A stretch of 64,000 bases of DNA from Cuneatibacter sp. NSJ-177 (lineage in GTDB: Bacteria > Bacillota > Clostridia > Lachnospirales > Lachnospiraceae). Below, piece by piece: positions 24,820-33,293 of this stretch. A program made the position numbers and the translations under genes. The stretch is taken from NCBI RefSeq assembly GCF_022867805.1, contig NZ_JALIFO010000001.1:186001-250000 (forward strand), written 5' to 3'. The notes under the pieces were generated by a model, which searched no databases, had not been told where the DNA came from, and saw only the letters and a list, made by a program, of their open reading frames with translations. Position 1 is the stretch's first letter. Every line of letters begins with the position of its first letter.

Positions 24820-25505
24820 TTTTCTGATGTCACGGAGAACTTGTAGCCCACCCGGTGCAGCGTGATGATAAAGCGGTGGTATGGGCCCAGTTTCTCGCGC
24901 AGGCGTTTGATATGGGTATCGACCGTGCGGTCCGTGCCGTAGAAATCATAGCTCCAGACCTCGGAGAGCAGATGCTCCCGCGACATTGGCTTATTGATGT
25001 TTTTCACCAGGCAGAAAAGCAAATCGTATTCTTTAGGGGTAAACTCCACGAAGCTTCCGTCCACCTTGACGGTCCGCTCCATCATATTGATTTCTAGTCC
25101 GTCGAATTTGAAGAATGTGGTGCCGGTAGGGGACTGATGCCTGGGGCGGTAGCGCTGAATGACTTTCAGGCGGGCGATGACTTCCCTGGGAGAGCAGGGC
25201 TTGAACACGTAATCGCTGACGCCCAGCTGGTCATAGGCAAACATTTTTTTCTCTTCATCCCGGCAGTCGGTCAGGATGAGAATCGGGATGTTTTTTAAAC
25301 TGCACAGAGTCCGGCAGACGGAAAAGCCGTCGATATCGGGAAGCATGATATCGATCACCATGATATCCACCGGTTTTTCAATACAGATTTTGATTCCGTC
25401 TGTCCCGCATTCCGCTTCCAGGAAGCAGTATCCTTGGGCTTCCGCAACTTTGCGGATTTTCTTGCGGTATTCTTCATCGCTGTCAATCATCAGCAAAGTA
25501 TTCAT
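24816..25505 (-). CDS. Orphan OmpR/PhoB-family response regulator
   Basis: A 229-residue two-domain regulator. The receiver domain has acidic residues at D8/D10, the phospho-acceptor D52 in VIDIMLPDIDG, the Thr in LILTD and the Lys in VFKPCSPRE. The C-terminal winged helix (FDGLEINMMERTVKV; SREHLLSEVWSYDFYGTDRTVDTHIKRLREKLG) is of the OmpR type, which binds tandem direct repeats. No histidine kinase gene is near. It is the first gene of an operon with lplA. Opposite, at 25693-25714, lies a pair of 11-bp repeats upstream of the lipoyl-protein operon, repeated before two more Opp operons. I infer that this protein is their activator. Confidence 0.93.
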   Translation of the reverse strand: MNTLLMIDSDEEYRKKIRKVAEAQGYCFLEAECGTDGIKICIEKPVDIMVIDIMLPDIDGFSVCRTLCSLKNIPILILTDCRDEEKKMFAYDQLGVSDYVFKPCSPREVIARLKVIQRYRPRHQSPTGTTFFKFDGLEINMMERTVKVDGSFVEFTPKEYDLLFCLVKNINKPMSREHLLSEVWSYDFYGTDRTVDTHIKRLREKLGPYHRFIITLHRVGYKFSVTSEK

Positions 25506-25552
25506 ACCCCATCACCTCTCAAATTTAGCTTGACATGATCGCTTCTGTGAAA

Positions 25553-25581
25553 ATTGTAGCATCTTCCCAGAGGAATGTCCA
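25553..25581 (-). promoter_or_regulatory. Sigma-A promoter of the response regulator-lplA operon
   Basis: On the - strand TGGACA (25581-25576), 17 bases, then TACAAT (25558-25553), 48 bases from the regulator start. Both hexamers are 5/6 matches. It needs no obvious activator, unlike the divergent promoter at 25738. Confidence 0.7.
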
Positions 25582-25692
25582 GGATAATTGCTAAAAAAAT
25601 AATGATTTATTTAATGAAAAGCACAAAAATAAATTAAAATAAAAGTGACTTGGCATAAAAAAGAAAGAAAATGTTGCGATTTGTTAACTGTA

Positions 25693-25743
25693 ACAAGTTG
25701 GACACAACTTCGTCATAATTCAATGAAAAGATTCCTGTAAAAT
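25693..25743 (+). promoter_or_regulatory. Tandem-repeat activator box and -10 for the lipoyl protein/Opp-B operon
   Basis: Direct repeats ACAAGTTGGAC (25693-25703) and ACAACTTCGTC (25704-25714) share 8 of 11 bases. They are followed by 23 bases and TAAAAT (25738-25743). The place for a -35 (25715-25720, ATAATT) is far from consensus. Repeat length, spacing and -10 position equal those at 42409 and 48564. The same 332-base intergenic gap also holds the divergent promoter at 25553-25581; I see nothing else coding in it. Confidence 0.7.
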
Positions 25744-25837
25744 GAAAACGGAAGAAACATGGATTGTTTTATTTTCTTAAAAAATCTCTTCTAAATAGAA
25801 TGAAAATATGCTATATTTATGTTTATGGAGGAAAAAA

Positions 25838-26071
25838 ATGAGGACAGAAATCAAGATTAACCATCTGGGCGGCGTCATGGTGGAGGGAGCGATCCTTGTC
25901 GCTTGGCTGAAACATGAGGGAGAAGTTGTGTCAAAGGGCGAAAAAGTCGTAACGGTAGAAACCAGAAAAATTACGGCGGACGTCGTATCTCCCGCGGATG
26001 GAATTCTAAAACAGCGGTTTGCTGCCGGAGAGCGTGTTGATATTGAAGAGGTTATTGGTACGATCGAGTAA
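25838..26071 (+). CDS. Stand-alone lipoyl-domain protein
   Basis: A 77-residue protein made of one biotinyl/lipoyl domain and nothing else. NHLGGVMVEGAILVAWLKHEGEVV and SKGEKVVTVETRKITADVVSP match the N-terminal lipoyl domains of 2-oxoacid dehydrogenase E2 proteins. The lysine that would carry lipoate is K44 in ETRKI, where E2 proteins have E-T-D-K-A. It lacks the M-K-M triplet of biotin carriers, so lipoylation is more likely. GGAGG lies 7 bases before ATG 25838. The next gene overlaps its end, so it is translationally coupled to an Opp importer. LplA is encoded divergently. No E1, E2 core or GcvT/P is nearby; its partner enzyme is unknown. Confidence 0.88.
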   Translation: MRTEIKINHLGGVMVEGAILVAWLKHEGEVVSKGEKVVTVETRKITADVVSPADGILKQRFAAGERVDIEEVIGTIE

Positions 26072-27635
26072 GTTTTTGTCCATTCTTATAATTCTGGTTC
26101 TATCCCTGTTCGGCGCTGGCTGCGGCTCTGGGGCAGGGGATCTTCGTGTGTCCGGCGAGGCCGGCAAAGATTATTTGGTTTTTGGGATATCCCAGGAACC
26201 CAAATATTTGACTGCCGGCCGGTCCAACGGGCAAATTCCCAATATTTTACAGACTCAGATGTACAACAATTTAATATCCCTGGATGAGGAGGGAAATTGC
26301 CGGCCGGAGCTGGCAGAGTCTTGGAGTGTATCCGAAGACGGCCTTACCTATACGTTTTATCTTCGCAAGGACGTGCGCTTTCACAATGGAGAGCCGATGA
26401 CCGCGGAAGATGTGGCGTTTTCTTTGGATTATCATGCCGGTAAACTGGCGGATTATCCGGGAGGAACCCAGGCAAAGTCCTTTTTGACCTATTATGACAG
26501 CGCCGAAATCCTGGATGACTATACGGTGGCGGTTCATTATACGGACGTTTATGGACCGACCCTGCCTTGCCTGGCGGATGTGATTGTTGGGATTCTGCCG
26601 AAAAAAGCCTTTTTGGAGATGGGTCAGGATCTGTTTGAGGCTTCCCCGATCGGGACCGGACCGTACCGTTTTGTCGAATCCAAGCCGGGAACCAGTATGG
26701 AACTTTTGGCAAACGAAGTATATTTTGACGGCGTTCCGGCAATCCCCCATCTGATCTTCAGCGTTTGTTCCGATATGGACGCGGCGGTCATTGCTTTGGA
26801 GAGCGGGGAACTGGATTTTCTGGCGGGGCCTTCGGTCAGTTACCGGGAGATTGTGGAGGGGAGCCCCTGGCTGACCTGGTATTGCGCGGATTCGCCGGGA
26901 CAAGCCTGGATTGTTTTTAACACCGGACTGGGTACGGACCGCGGGGGGAGCCGTTTCTTTTCGGATCTGCGGGTGCGCCAGGCGGTCGCTTTTGCCGTGG
27001 ATCAGGAGGAATTGACCCAGATGGCTACGGACGGTAGCGGAAAGCCGGTGACTTCGCTGATTCCAGAGGGCTTTGCCGGTTATTCTCCGATGCCGGATTA
27101 CTATCCAAAAGATGCGGATCAGGCGCGCAGCCTGTTGGCGGAGGCGGGATACCCCGACGGCTTTTCCGTCAAAGTGCGCACGATCACGACCTCGACCTAT
27201 TATAAACTGGCGGAAGTGCTGACCGGGCAGCTTCGGGAAATCGGAATCGACGCCAGCCTGGAAGTGCTGGAGGCCGGAGCCTACTGGGCTTCCCTGATGT
27301 CGGATTATGATTATGATATTGCCATCGGCAATTATACGGCCACCACGCCGGATGCGGATATTCCTCTGATGCAGCATTATGCCACGGGAGCTTATCTGAA
27401 TTATAGTAACCACAGTATTATGGAGCTGGATCAGGTGTTGACCGAGGCCAGGGGCGAGCTGGAGGAAGAAAAACGGGTGAAACTGTATCGCAGAGCCATG
27501 GAACTGATCCTTAAGGAAAACTGTCTGGTGGTGCCGGTCTGTTCGTTTGCCGTGACCGGCGCGGGGGATTCCCGCCTCAAGCATGTGGAGGCGGCGCCCT
27601 ATTCAGACTGGAAAGTCTATCAATGGACCTGGTGA
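26037..27635 (+). CDS. Opp/Dpp-type ABC importer B, substrate-binding lipoprotein
   Basis: About 532 residues. The start is one of two TTG codons (26037 or 26043) near GGAGAG; either makes a signal MxLKRLLVRSSKFLSILIILVL with lipobox FGAGC. This places the first ~35 bases inside the lipoyl-protein gene. The family-5 binding fold follows (FGISQEPKYLTAGRSNGQIPN, TFYLRKDVRFHNGEPMTAEDVAFSLDY, GTGPYRF, VRQAVAFAVDQEE). It is very similar along its length to the importer C binding protein at 42709, including YDYDIAIGNYTATTPDADIPLMQH, so ligands should be alike. No conserved Cys-rich linker like that of C is present. Confidence 0.9.
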   Translation: MILKRLLVRSSKFLSILIILVLSLFGAGCGSGAGDLRVSGEAGKDYLVFGISQEPKYLTAGRSNGQIPNILQTQMYNNLISLDEEGNCRPELAESWSVSEDGLTYTFYLRKDVRFHNGEPMTAEDVAFSLDYHAGKLADYPGGTQAKSFLTYYDSAEILDDYTVAVHYTDVYGPTLPCLADVIVGILPKKAFLEMGQDLFEASPIGTGPYRFVESKPGTSMELLANEVYFDGVPAIPHLIFSVCSDMDAAVIALESGELDFLAGPSVSYREIVEGSPWLTWYCADSPGQAWIVFNTGLGTDRGGSRFFSDLRVRQAVAFAVDQEELTQMATDGSGKPVTSLIPEGFAGYSPMPDYYPKDADQARSLLAEAGYPDGFSVKVRTITTSTYYKLAEVLTGQLREIGIDASLEVLEAGAYWASLMSDYDYDIAIGNYTATTPDADIPLMQHYATGAYLNYSNHSIMELDQVLTEARGELEEEKRVKLYRRAMELILKENCLVVPVCSFAVTGAGDSRLKHVEAAPYSDWKVYQWTW

Positions 27636-27716
27636 CGTCCGGAAAAGGCCGGCCGGTCCATCGGGGTTGGGAGGATCTGCTGCGTTTTATGGTGTCGGGA
27701 GAGAGGAGGAAAGACG

Positions 27717-28682
27717 ATGCTCCGTTATGGGGGGAAACGGCTGCTTGCGCTGATTCCTGTAATTTTAGGAATTACCTTTGTCATTTTTGCCGTTCTGAAT
27801 TATACGCCTGGGGATCCGGCGCGCCTTTTGCTGGGGTTTAACGCCACCGAGGAATCGGTGGAAGCACTGCGCCGGGAATGGAAGCTGGACGATCCGTTTT
27901 TTGTGCGGTATGTCCGCTATCTGGGCGGGGTCATTCAGGGAGATCTGGGGATCAGCTGGCGGTACGGCGTGCCGGTGGCGAAAGAGCTGGCTGTGCGGAT
28001 TCCCAATACGCTGCGGCTGGCGGCGATTTCTGTTTTGATTATGATCCTGATCGGAATCCCCATGGGGTTGATCTCTGCGGTGAAGCAGTACAGTCTTTTG
28101 GACCATCTGATGCTTTTTGCCGCCCTGCTATTAACCTCGCTTCCCACCTTTTGGCTGGCCTTGATGATGATGATCAAATTTTCTCTGGAACTTCGGTGGC
28201 TCCCGGCGTCCATGCCGGTGTACGGAGCGGTGACCTGGAAGCACTGGGTGCTGCCGGTATTTATGTGCGCGGCAAACCTGACGGCATCCCTGGTCCGGAC
28301 GGCAAGGTCTCACATGCTGGAGGTAATCCGCTCCGATTTTGTGCGCACCGCCAGAGCCAAGGGGGCCACAGAATTCCGTGTGATTGCCTACCATGCGCTG
28401 CGGAATGTGATGATGCCGGTGGTGACTCTGGTGGGGATCAATTTTAACCTGCTGATGGGAGGGACGGTGATCACCGAGCAGGTGTTCGGGGTATCCGGCG
28501 TCGGAAGCCTTCTGATCAGCTCGGTACGGACCAAAGATGTGCCGATGGCCATGGGGTGTATTTTGTTTATCGCAGTGATGATTGGCCTGGTGAACTTGGC
28601 GGTGGATTACTTCTACGTTCTGGTCACGCCGCGGCTTCGCTCTCGGTATGAGAAAAAGAAGAGGAAGGAGGCCGGGGCATGA
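27717..28682 (+). CDS. Opp/Dpp-type ABC importer B, permease 1 (DppB-like)
   Basis: A 321-residue permease starting LRYGGKRLLALIPVILGITFVIFAVLNYTPGDPARLLLG. The EAA loop is RSDFVRTARAKGATEFRVIAYHALRNVMMPVV, then LMGGTVITEQVFGVSGVG. GAGGAAAGACG precedes ATG 27717. It is closely related to the importer C permease at 44555 (shared NATEESVEALRREWKLDDPFFVRYVRYLG region). It lies 81 bases after the binding-protein gene; unlike C and D, I see no convincing terminator between them. It overlaps permease 2 by 4 bases. Confidence 0.93.
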   Translation: MLRYGGKRLLALIPVILGITFVIFAVLNYTPGDPARLLLGFNATEESVEALRREWKLDDPFFVRYVRYLGGVIQGDLGISWRYGVPVAKELAVRIPNTLRLAAISVLIMILIGIPMGLISAVKQYSLLDHLMLFAALLLTSLPTFWLALMMMIKFSLELRWLPASMPVYGAVTWKHWVLPVFMCAANLTASLVRTARSHMLEVIRSDFVRTARAKGATEFRVIAYHALRNVMMPVVTLVGINFNLLMGGTVITEQVFGVSGVGSLLISSVRTKDVPMAMGCILFIAVMIGLVNLAVDYFYVLVTPRLRSRYEKKKRKEAGA

Positions 28683-29557
28683 AAAGAGGAAGGCCTTTTC
28701 GAAAAAGAGGCCGGTGGCAGGCGGTTTGGCGCCGGTTTTGCCGGAACCGGCTGGCGGTGGCCGGTTTGGTTCTCCTGCTGTTTTTGATCGGCGCGGCTGT
28801 GTTTGCACCGGCGATCGCCGATTATGAGAGGGTGATCCATCAGGACTCGGCGAACCGCCTGATTGCGCCCTGCGCCGCCTATCCCTTTGGGACGGATGCT
28901 TATGGGAGGGACTTGTTTGCTCGCGTCATCTGGGGCTCCCGCTACTCCTTAAGTCTTGGCATCGGCTCGGTGCTCGCGGCAATGCTGGCCGGGGCCGTGA
29001 TCGGTTCGGCAGCGGGTTTTTACGGAGGCCGGACCGACTCGATGATCATGCGGCTGATTGATATGATTATGGCGATACCCGGCACCTTGCTGGCGATCAC
29101 GATCGCGGCGGCCTTGGGGACAGGAGTGGGAAATTTGATGATCGCGATGAGCATCTCCCAGATTCCAACCTTTGCCAGGGTGGTCCGCTCCGTCGTCTGG
29201 ACGATTGCGTCGGAGGATTACGTGGAGGCGGCGAAAACCTACGGGAGCAAAACAGCGCGCCTGATCACCAGGCAGATCTGGCCCAATGCTCTGGGGCCGC
29301 TGATCGTCCAGGCCAGCCTTTCCATGGCCCAAGCTGTCCTTACGATATCTTCCCTGAGTTTTATCGGCCTGGGGATCCCGGCCCCTTCTCCGGAATGGGG
29401 AACCATTCTGGCGGAGAATAAATCCTATATGCGGATGTACGGTTATCTGTGTACGATTCCCGGATTCGCAATCCTGCTTTCCGTGATTGCCCTGAATCTA
29501 ATCGGCGACGGATTGCGGGACGCGCTGGATCCCAAACTAAGCGGACCTGTCCGCTGA
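28679..29557 (+). CDS. Opp/Dpp-type ABC importer B, permease 2 (DppC-like)
   Basis: A 292-residue permease. A basic N-terminus (MKRGRPFRKRGRWQAVWRRF) leads into the first segment LAVAGLVLLLFLIGAAVFAP. Family blocks are YPFGTDAYGRDLFARVIWGSR, the EAA loop SEDYVEAAKTYGSKTARLITRQIWPN, and FIGLGIPAPSPEWGTIL with GDGLRDALDPKLSG at the end. ATG overlaps the previous stop (ATGA), a typical translational coupling. It forms the channel with the 27717 product. Similarity to the importer C counterpart at 45523 is high, in line with a duplicated operon. Confidence 0.93.
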   Translation: MKRGRPFRKRGRWQAVWRRFCRNRLAVAGLVLLLFLIGAAVFAPAIADYERVIHQDSANRLIAPCAAYPFGTDAYGRDLFARVIWGSRYSLSLGIGSVLAAMLAGAVIGSAAGFYGGRTDSMIMRLIDMIMAIPGTLLAITIAAALGTGVGNLMIAMSISQIPTFARVVRSVVWTIASEDYVEAAKTYGSKTARLITRQIWPNALGPLIVQASLSMAQAVLTISSLSFIGLGIPAPSPEWGTILAENKSYMRMYGYLCTIPGFAILLSVIALNLIGDGLRDALDPKLSGPVR

Positions 29558-29642
29558 CGCATACACGACCAAGCAGGAAAGCCAGCTGTTTGGCGCGTCC
29601 ACATTGAAAAATCAGGCGCTTTTCGGACTTTGAGGGGGAAGA

Positions 29643-30626
29643 ATGGAAGATTTGCTTCGGATTGAAAATTTACATATTTCCTATCGCACCATGGAGGGAA
29701 CTGTCTATGCGGTAAACGGCGTGAACCTCTCGGTCGAAAAAGGGGAAACCCTGGGACTCGTCGGGGAGACCGGCGCGGGGAAGACGACGACGGCCCTCAG
29801 CATTTTGAATCTGCTGCCGAAACCTGCCGCCTCGGTGGACCAGGGGAGAATTCTCTTTCAAAACCGGGATTTATTGGCGGCGTCCAAGAGGGAAATCCGG
29901 AAGATCCGGGGAGACCGGATCGCGATGATTTTTCAAGATCCCATGACCAGCCTGAACACGTCCTTCCGGATCGGGAACCAGGTGGCGGAGGTGCTCCGCA
30001 TTCACCGGAAGGAGCTGGGGAAAAGGGAGATTGAGGAGAGGACCGCCCGGCTTTTGGAGACGGTGGGGATCGGGCGGGAGCGGTGGGATGATTATCCTCA
30101 TCAGCTTTCCGGCGGGATGAAACAGAGAGTGATGATCGCCATGGCGCTGGCCTGCAGCCCGGAGCTTCTCCTGGCCGATGAGCCGACGACGGCTCTGGAT
30201 GTGACGATTCAGGCGCAGGTCCTGCAATTAATGAGACACTTAAAAGAGGAGTTTGGCATGGCTATGATGCTGATCACCCATGATCTTGGCGTGGTGGCGG
30301 AAAATTGTGAGCGCGTGGCGGTTCTCTATGCGGGGGAGGTTTTGGAGACGGGAACGGCGGAGGAGATTTTTGACGGCCCGGTCCGTCATCCTTACACGGA
30401 AGGGCTGCTGGGGGCGATTCCCAGTCCGGATCACAAAATCAGCCGCCTGTCCCCGGTGGCCGGACAGACGCCGGACCCATCAAAGCTTCTTCCCGGCTGT
30501 GTATTTGCGCCGCGGTGTCCGCACTGCAGCAAGCGTTGCCTTGAGGATAAGCCAAAAGAAAGGCAGAGGGGAGGGCATCGGATCAAATGCCACCTGTTTG
30601 CTGACAAAGCGGAGTGGAGGGAATAG
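29643..30626 (+). CDS. Opp/Dpp-type ABC importer B, ATPase 1 (DppD-like)
   Basis: A 327-residue ATPase. Walker A is [10 protein letters not shown], signature QLSGGMKQR, Walker [14 protein letters not shown], switch LITHDLGV. The C-terminal part contains CVFAPRCPHCSKRC, a Cys cluster that in related proteins binds iron-sulfur, and ends in GGHRIKCHLF. The start at 29643 follows GAGGGGGAAG. It sits 85 bases after permease 2 and overlaps the next gene's reading frame slightly. It should dimerise with the F-type ATPase at 30629 and power importer B. Confidence 0.93.
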   Translation: MEDLLRIENLHISYRTMEGTVYAVNGVNLSVEKGETLGLVGETGAGKTTTALSILNLLPKPAASVDQGRILFQNRDLLAASKREIRKIRGDRIAMIFQDPMTSLNTSFRIGNQVAEVLRIHRKELGKREIEERTARLLETVGIGRERWDDYPHQLSGGMKQRVMIAMALACSPELLLADEPTTALDVTIQAQVLQLMRHLKEEFGMAMMLITHDLGVVAENCERVAVLYAGEVLETGTAEEIFDGPVRHPYTEGLLGAIPSPDHKISRLSPVAGQTPDPSKLLPGCVFAPRCPHCSKRCLEDKPKERQRGGHRIKCHLFADKAEWRE

Positions 30627-30628
30627 CG

Positions 30629-31591
30629 GTGGAACAGCCTTTGTTGGAAGTACAGAATTTAAAGACGTATTTTCCGGTAAACCGAGGATTTTTGCACGCG
30701 GTGGACGATATCAGTTTTTCCATACCCAGAGGGCGGACGCTGGGAGTTGTCGGGGAGTCCGGGTGTGGAAAATCCACGTTGGGGCGGACGATTCTAGGGC
30801 TGACCCCAGCCGTATCCGGGGAAATCCGCTTAGACGGAGTACCGGTTCTTGGAAAAGAGAGACAGCGGCAGCCGGATTTGCAGAGAAAGATCCAGATGAT
30901 CTTTCAGGATCCCTATGGCTCTTTAAATCCCAGAATGAGCGTCGGGGAGATCATAGCCGACCCGATTCTCGTCCAGCAAGGGCGCACAGGATCCTCTGAC
31001 CTGGAGCGTCAGGTATTGGAGCTGATGGAGAAGGTGGGTCTGTCAGAGCGGCTTTTCGGCGCTTATCCCCATGAACTGGACGGGGGGAGAAGGCAGCGGG
31101 TGGGGATTGCCCGCGCTCTGGCTTTGCACCCGGATTTGATCGTCTGTGACGAGCCGGTGTCTTCCCTGGATGTGTCGATTCAGGCGCAGATTTTGAATCT
31201 GCTGATGGAATTGCAGGAGAAAGAGGGATTTACCTATTTGTTTATCACCCATGATCTCAGCGTGGTCCGGCATATCAGTCATGAGATTGTTGTGATGTAT
31301 CTGGGGCAGTGTGTGGAACAGGGGGAGACTGAGGAGATCTTTTCCCATCCGTCTCACCCCTATACGAGAGCTCTTTTGGATGCGATCCCGCGGCCTACGA
31401 CGAAAGGTCCAAAGAGAAGGCCGGTGCTCCAGGGGGAAGTGGTCAGTCCCATTGATCCGAAACCTGGCTGCCGTTTTGCCGGCCGCTGCTCGTTTTCCTC
31501 GCCGGAGTGCGAAAGGGAGGATGTTTTGCTGAGAGAGGCGGCAGAGGGGCATTGGGTTCGATGCCGGAAGTTGTCGGGGGAGAATTTATAG
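30629..31591 (+). CDS. Opp/Dpp-type ABC importer B, ATPase 2 (DppF-like)
   Basis: About 320 residues. I chose GTG 30629, which lies 7 bases after GGAGGG and gives MEQPLLEVQNLKTYF; a GTG at 30614 is inside the previous gene. Walker A is GESGCGKST, Walker B VCDEPVSSLDVS, switch FITHDLSV. The signature is ELDGGRRQR, not LSGGQ-QR, as in the other F-type ATPases here. C-terminal Cys residues (GCRFAGRCSFSSPEC) remain. It is the last gene of importer B; the stretch after it is short and leads into the spore coat pair. Confidence 0.92.
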   Translation: MEQPLLEVQNLKTYFPVNRGFLHAVDDISFSIPRGRTLGVVGESGCGKSTLGRTILGLTPAVSGEIRLDGVPVLGKERQRQPDLQRKIQMIFQDPYGSLNPRMSVGEIIADPILVQQGRTGSSDLERQVLELMEKVGLSERLFGAYPHELDGGRRQRVGIARALALHPDLIVCDEPVSSLDVSIQAQILNLLMELQEKEGFTYLFITHDLSVVRHISHEIVVMYLGQCVEQGETEEIFSHPSHPYTRALLDAIPRPTTKGPKRRPVLQGEVVSPIDPKPGCRFAGRCSFSSPECEREDVLLREAAEGHWVRCRKLSGENL

Positions 31592-31703
31592 GAGAAAAGG
31601 AGCTTTCTGGGCTTGTTTTGTCTTTAAAATTTTTTTCCAAGTATATTATGAGGAGAATTACAGCAAAATAAAACTGGAATTCAATCATAAGGAGGAGACA
31701 TCC

Positions 31704-31877
31704 ATGACAACCAAAGAATTATTGTATGTGGAAGACGCGCTGGGCCATGAGCAGTATTTTCAGACCAAGTGCAAGGAGACGGCAAGTCAGATCCATGACC
31801 AGGAGTTGAAACAGTGCGTGGAGCAGATGGCTCAGAAGCATCAGCAGATTTTTCAGCAGTTTTATAATTTGCTGTAA
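31704..31877 (+). CDS. Small helical protein paired with a CotF-type coat gene
   Basis: A 57-residue open frame with AAGGAGGAG 8 bases before ATG 31704, ending TAA 31875-31877. It reads MTTKELLYVEDALGHEQYF, then QTKCKETASQIHDQELKQC and a Gln-rich end. It is all-helical by composition and resembles the short half of CotF-like spore coat proteins. It sits 20 bases before the CotF-family gene, so the two probably form a coat-protein pair. Codon use and ribosome site are convincing despite its size. Function is inferred only from the partner and weak resemblance. Confidence 0.75.
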   Translation: MTTKELLYVEDALGHEQYFQTKCKETASQIHDQELKQCVEQMAQKHQQIFQQFYNLL

Positions 31878-31897
31878 TCATGAAAGGAGATCAGAAA

Positions 31898-32152
31898 ATG
31901 AATGACAAAAATTTAATGGAAGATATTCTCCTTTTGGAGAAAGGCGTCTGCGATCTGTTCCTGCACGGAACCATCGAGTCCCCCACGGCTAACGTTCATC
32001 AGACCTTCAGCGATGCTCTGAATGATGCTCTGTGCATGCAGGATCAGGTTTACGACAAGATGGCGGAGAAGGGCTGGTATCCCACGGAGCAGGCTGAGCA
32101 GAATAAAGTGGATTCTGTCAAGCAGAAATTCAGCGCCAACAGCGCCCAGTAA
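31898..32152 (+). CDS. CotF-family spore coat protein
   Basis: An 84-residue protein. LMEDILLLEKGVCDLFLHGTIESPTANVHQ and FSDALNDALCMQDQVYDKMAEKGWY are typical of the clostridial CotF-like coat family, with the recurrent KGWYP.EQA ending. ATG 31898 has AAAGGAG 7 bases upstream. Proteins of this group are components or assembly partners of the spore coat; expression is expected late in sporulation, though no clear SigE or SigK promoter is visible to me. The gene ends before a strong terminator at 32221. It supports a spore-forming host. Confidence 0.85.
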   Translation: MNDKNLMEDILLLEKGVCDLFLHGTIESPTANVHQTFSDALNDALCMQDQVYDKMAEKGWYPTEQAEQNKVDSVKQKFSANSAQ

Positions 32153-32220
32153 TCGGAAGAAAATAGCATCGAAGAGATGAAACAGAATGTTCTGATCAAA
32201 ATTTAATCGTTTCTAAATCA

Positions 32221-32251
32221 AAAGAACCTGCCGCAAGGCAGGTTCTTTTGT
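32221..32251 (+). terminator. Rho-independent terminator after the coat genes
   Basis: AAAAGAACCTGCC, loop GCAA, GGCAGGTTCTTTT: a perfect 13-bp stem with a built-in T tail, 69 bases after the CotF stop. Confidence 0.9.
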
Positions 32252-32485
32252 GAGAAAGGAGAGGGTGATAAGGCCTTGTGGATGAGGCAAGAACCTTATC
32301 GGAAAAACTATGAATCACAACTTTGTTTGTGATGATATTAGTATATCCGGAGATCGTGACGATAATGTGTACGCGCTCTTAAGGATTTTAGAATGTTTGA
32401 AAAGAAAGTTCAAAGAAAAAATAAAAATTTTAGAAACGACGAGCTGCATCCGGACCATACGGGAGGAATTTTAAGGAATAGGCCA
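32252..32485. other. Non-coding gap before azlCD
   Basis: No gene is seen. It contains small inverted repeats, GATAAGG/CCTTATC (around 32268-32300) and ATCACAAC with GTTTGTGAT (around 32310-32335), whose role is unclear. The azlCD promoter follows at 32486. Confidence 0.4.
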
Positions 32486-32514
32486 TTGATTGAAACCGTT
32501 TCCAATGGTAAAAT
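32486..32514 (+). promoter_or_regulatory. Sigma-A promoter of azlCD
   Basis: TTGATT (32486-32491), 17 bases, TAAAAT (32509-32514), 65 bases before the azlC start. The spacer contains the near-palindrome GAAACCGTTTC. Confidence 0.65.
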
Positions 32515-32579
32515 CAAAAAGTACGATTTTTTACCAGGTCCCGGCGCAGGCCCGGACCGTGGGAGGAGGAACGATTGAG

Positions 32580-33293
32580 ATGAAAAAGAGTGAGGGTGTA
32601 AGGCGTAAGGCACTGCGGGCGGCGTTCCCTTATACCATCCCCATATTTGCGGGATTTTGGTTTCTTGGACTGACCTACGGGATTTATATGAATGTGTCCG
32701 GTTTCAGCTTTTGGTATCCGATGCTGATGAGCCTGACCATTTTTGCCGGTTCCGTGGAGTTTGTGGCGGTGAATATGCTGCTCGGCGTGTTTAATCCGCT
32801 TCAGGCTTTGGCCATGACTTTGATGGTCAACGCGCGGCATCTGTTCTACGGGGTTTCTATGCTGGACCGTTACCGGAATACCGGCGGGTTCAAGCCGTAC
32901 CTGATCTTCGGTATGTGCGATGAAACCTTCTCCATCAACTATACCGCCCGGATTCCGGAAGATGTGGACCGGAAATGGTTTTTCTTTTTTGTCACTCTGC
33001 TGAACCATTTTTACTGGTTTTCCGGGGCTACTCTGGGCGGACTTTTTGGTTCCTTGATACATTTTAACACCGAGGGGCTGGAATTTGTCATGACCGCCAT
33101 GTTTGTCGTGATTTTTATGGAACAGTGGCTGAAAGAGAAAAATCATACTGCGTCGCTGCTGGGCTTGGGGCTCTCCCTTCTCTGTCTAGTGGCGTTCGGG
33201 CCGGAGAACTTTATTATACCTGCCATGGCAGCCATCCTCTGCGTGCTGACGCCGCTGAAAAAACAACTGGAAAAGGAGGAAGCTGTGGCATGA
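32580..33293 (+). CDS. azlC: Branched-chain amino acid exporter large subunit (AzlC family)
   Basis: About 237 residues with ~5-6 membrane segments. [20 protein letters not shown] and the block [23 protein letters not shown], followed by [16 protein letters not shown], are the AzlC signature. ATG 32580 lies 7 bases after AGGAGGA; upstream in-frame codons cross the promoter. With AzlD it exports branched-chain amino acids or analogues (known for AzlCD/BrnFE). The stop overlaps the azlD start by 4 bases. Interestingly the window also encodes the first enzyme of branched-chain synthesis at 60565, but the genes are distant. Confidence 0.92.
   Translation: MKKSEGVRRKALRAAFPYTIPIFAGFWFLGLTYGIYMNVSGFSFWYPMLMSLTIFAGSVEFVAVNMLLGVFNPLQALAMTLMVNARHLFYGVSMLDRYRNTGGFKPYLIFGMCDETFSINYTARIPEDVDRKWFFFFVTLLNHFYWFSGATLGGLFGSLIHFNTEGLEFVMTAMFVVIFMEQWLKEKNHTASLLGLGLSLLCLVAFGPENFIIPAMAAILCVLTPLKKQLEKEEAVA

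Noticed and set aside
25838-26071. Biotin carrier protein
   Set aside because: The M-K-M triplet of biotin domains is absent; E-T-R-K and the neighbouring lipoate ligase favour lipoyl.
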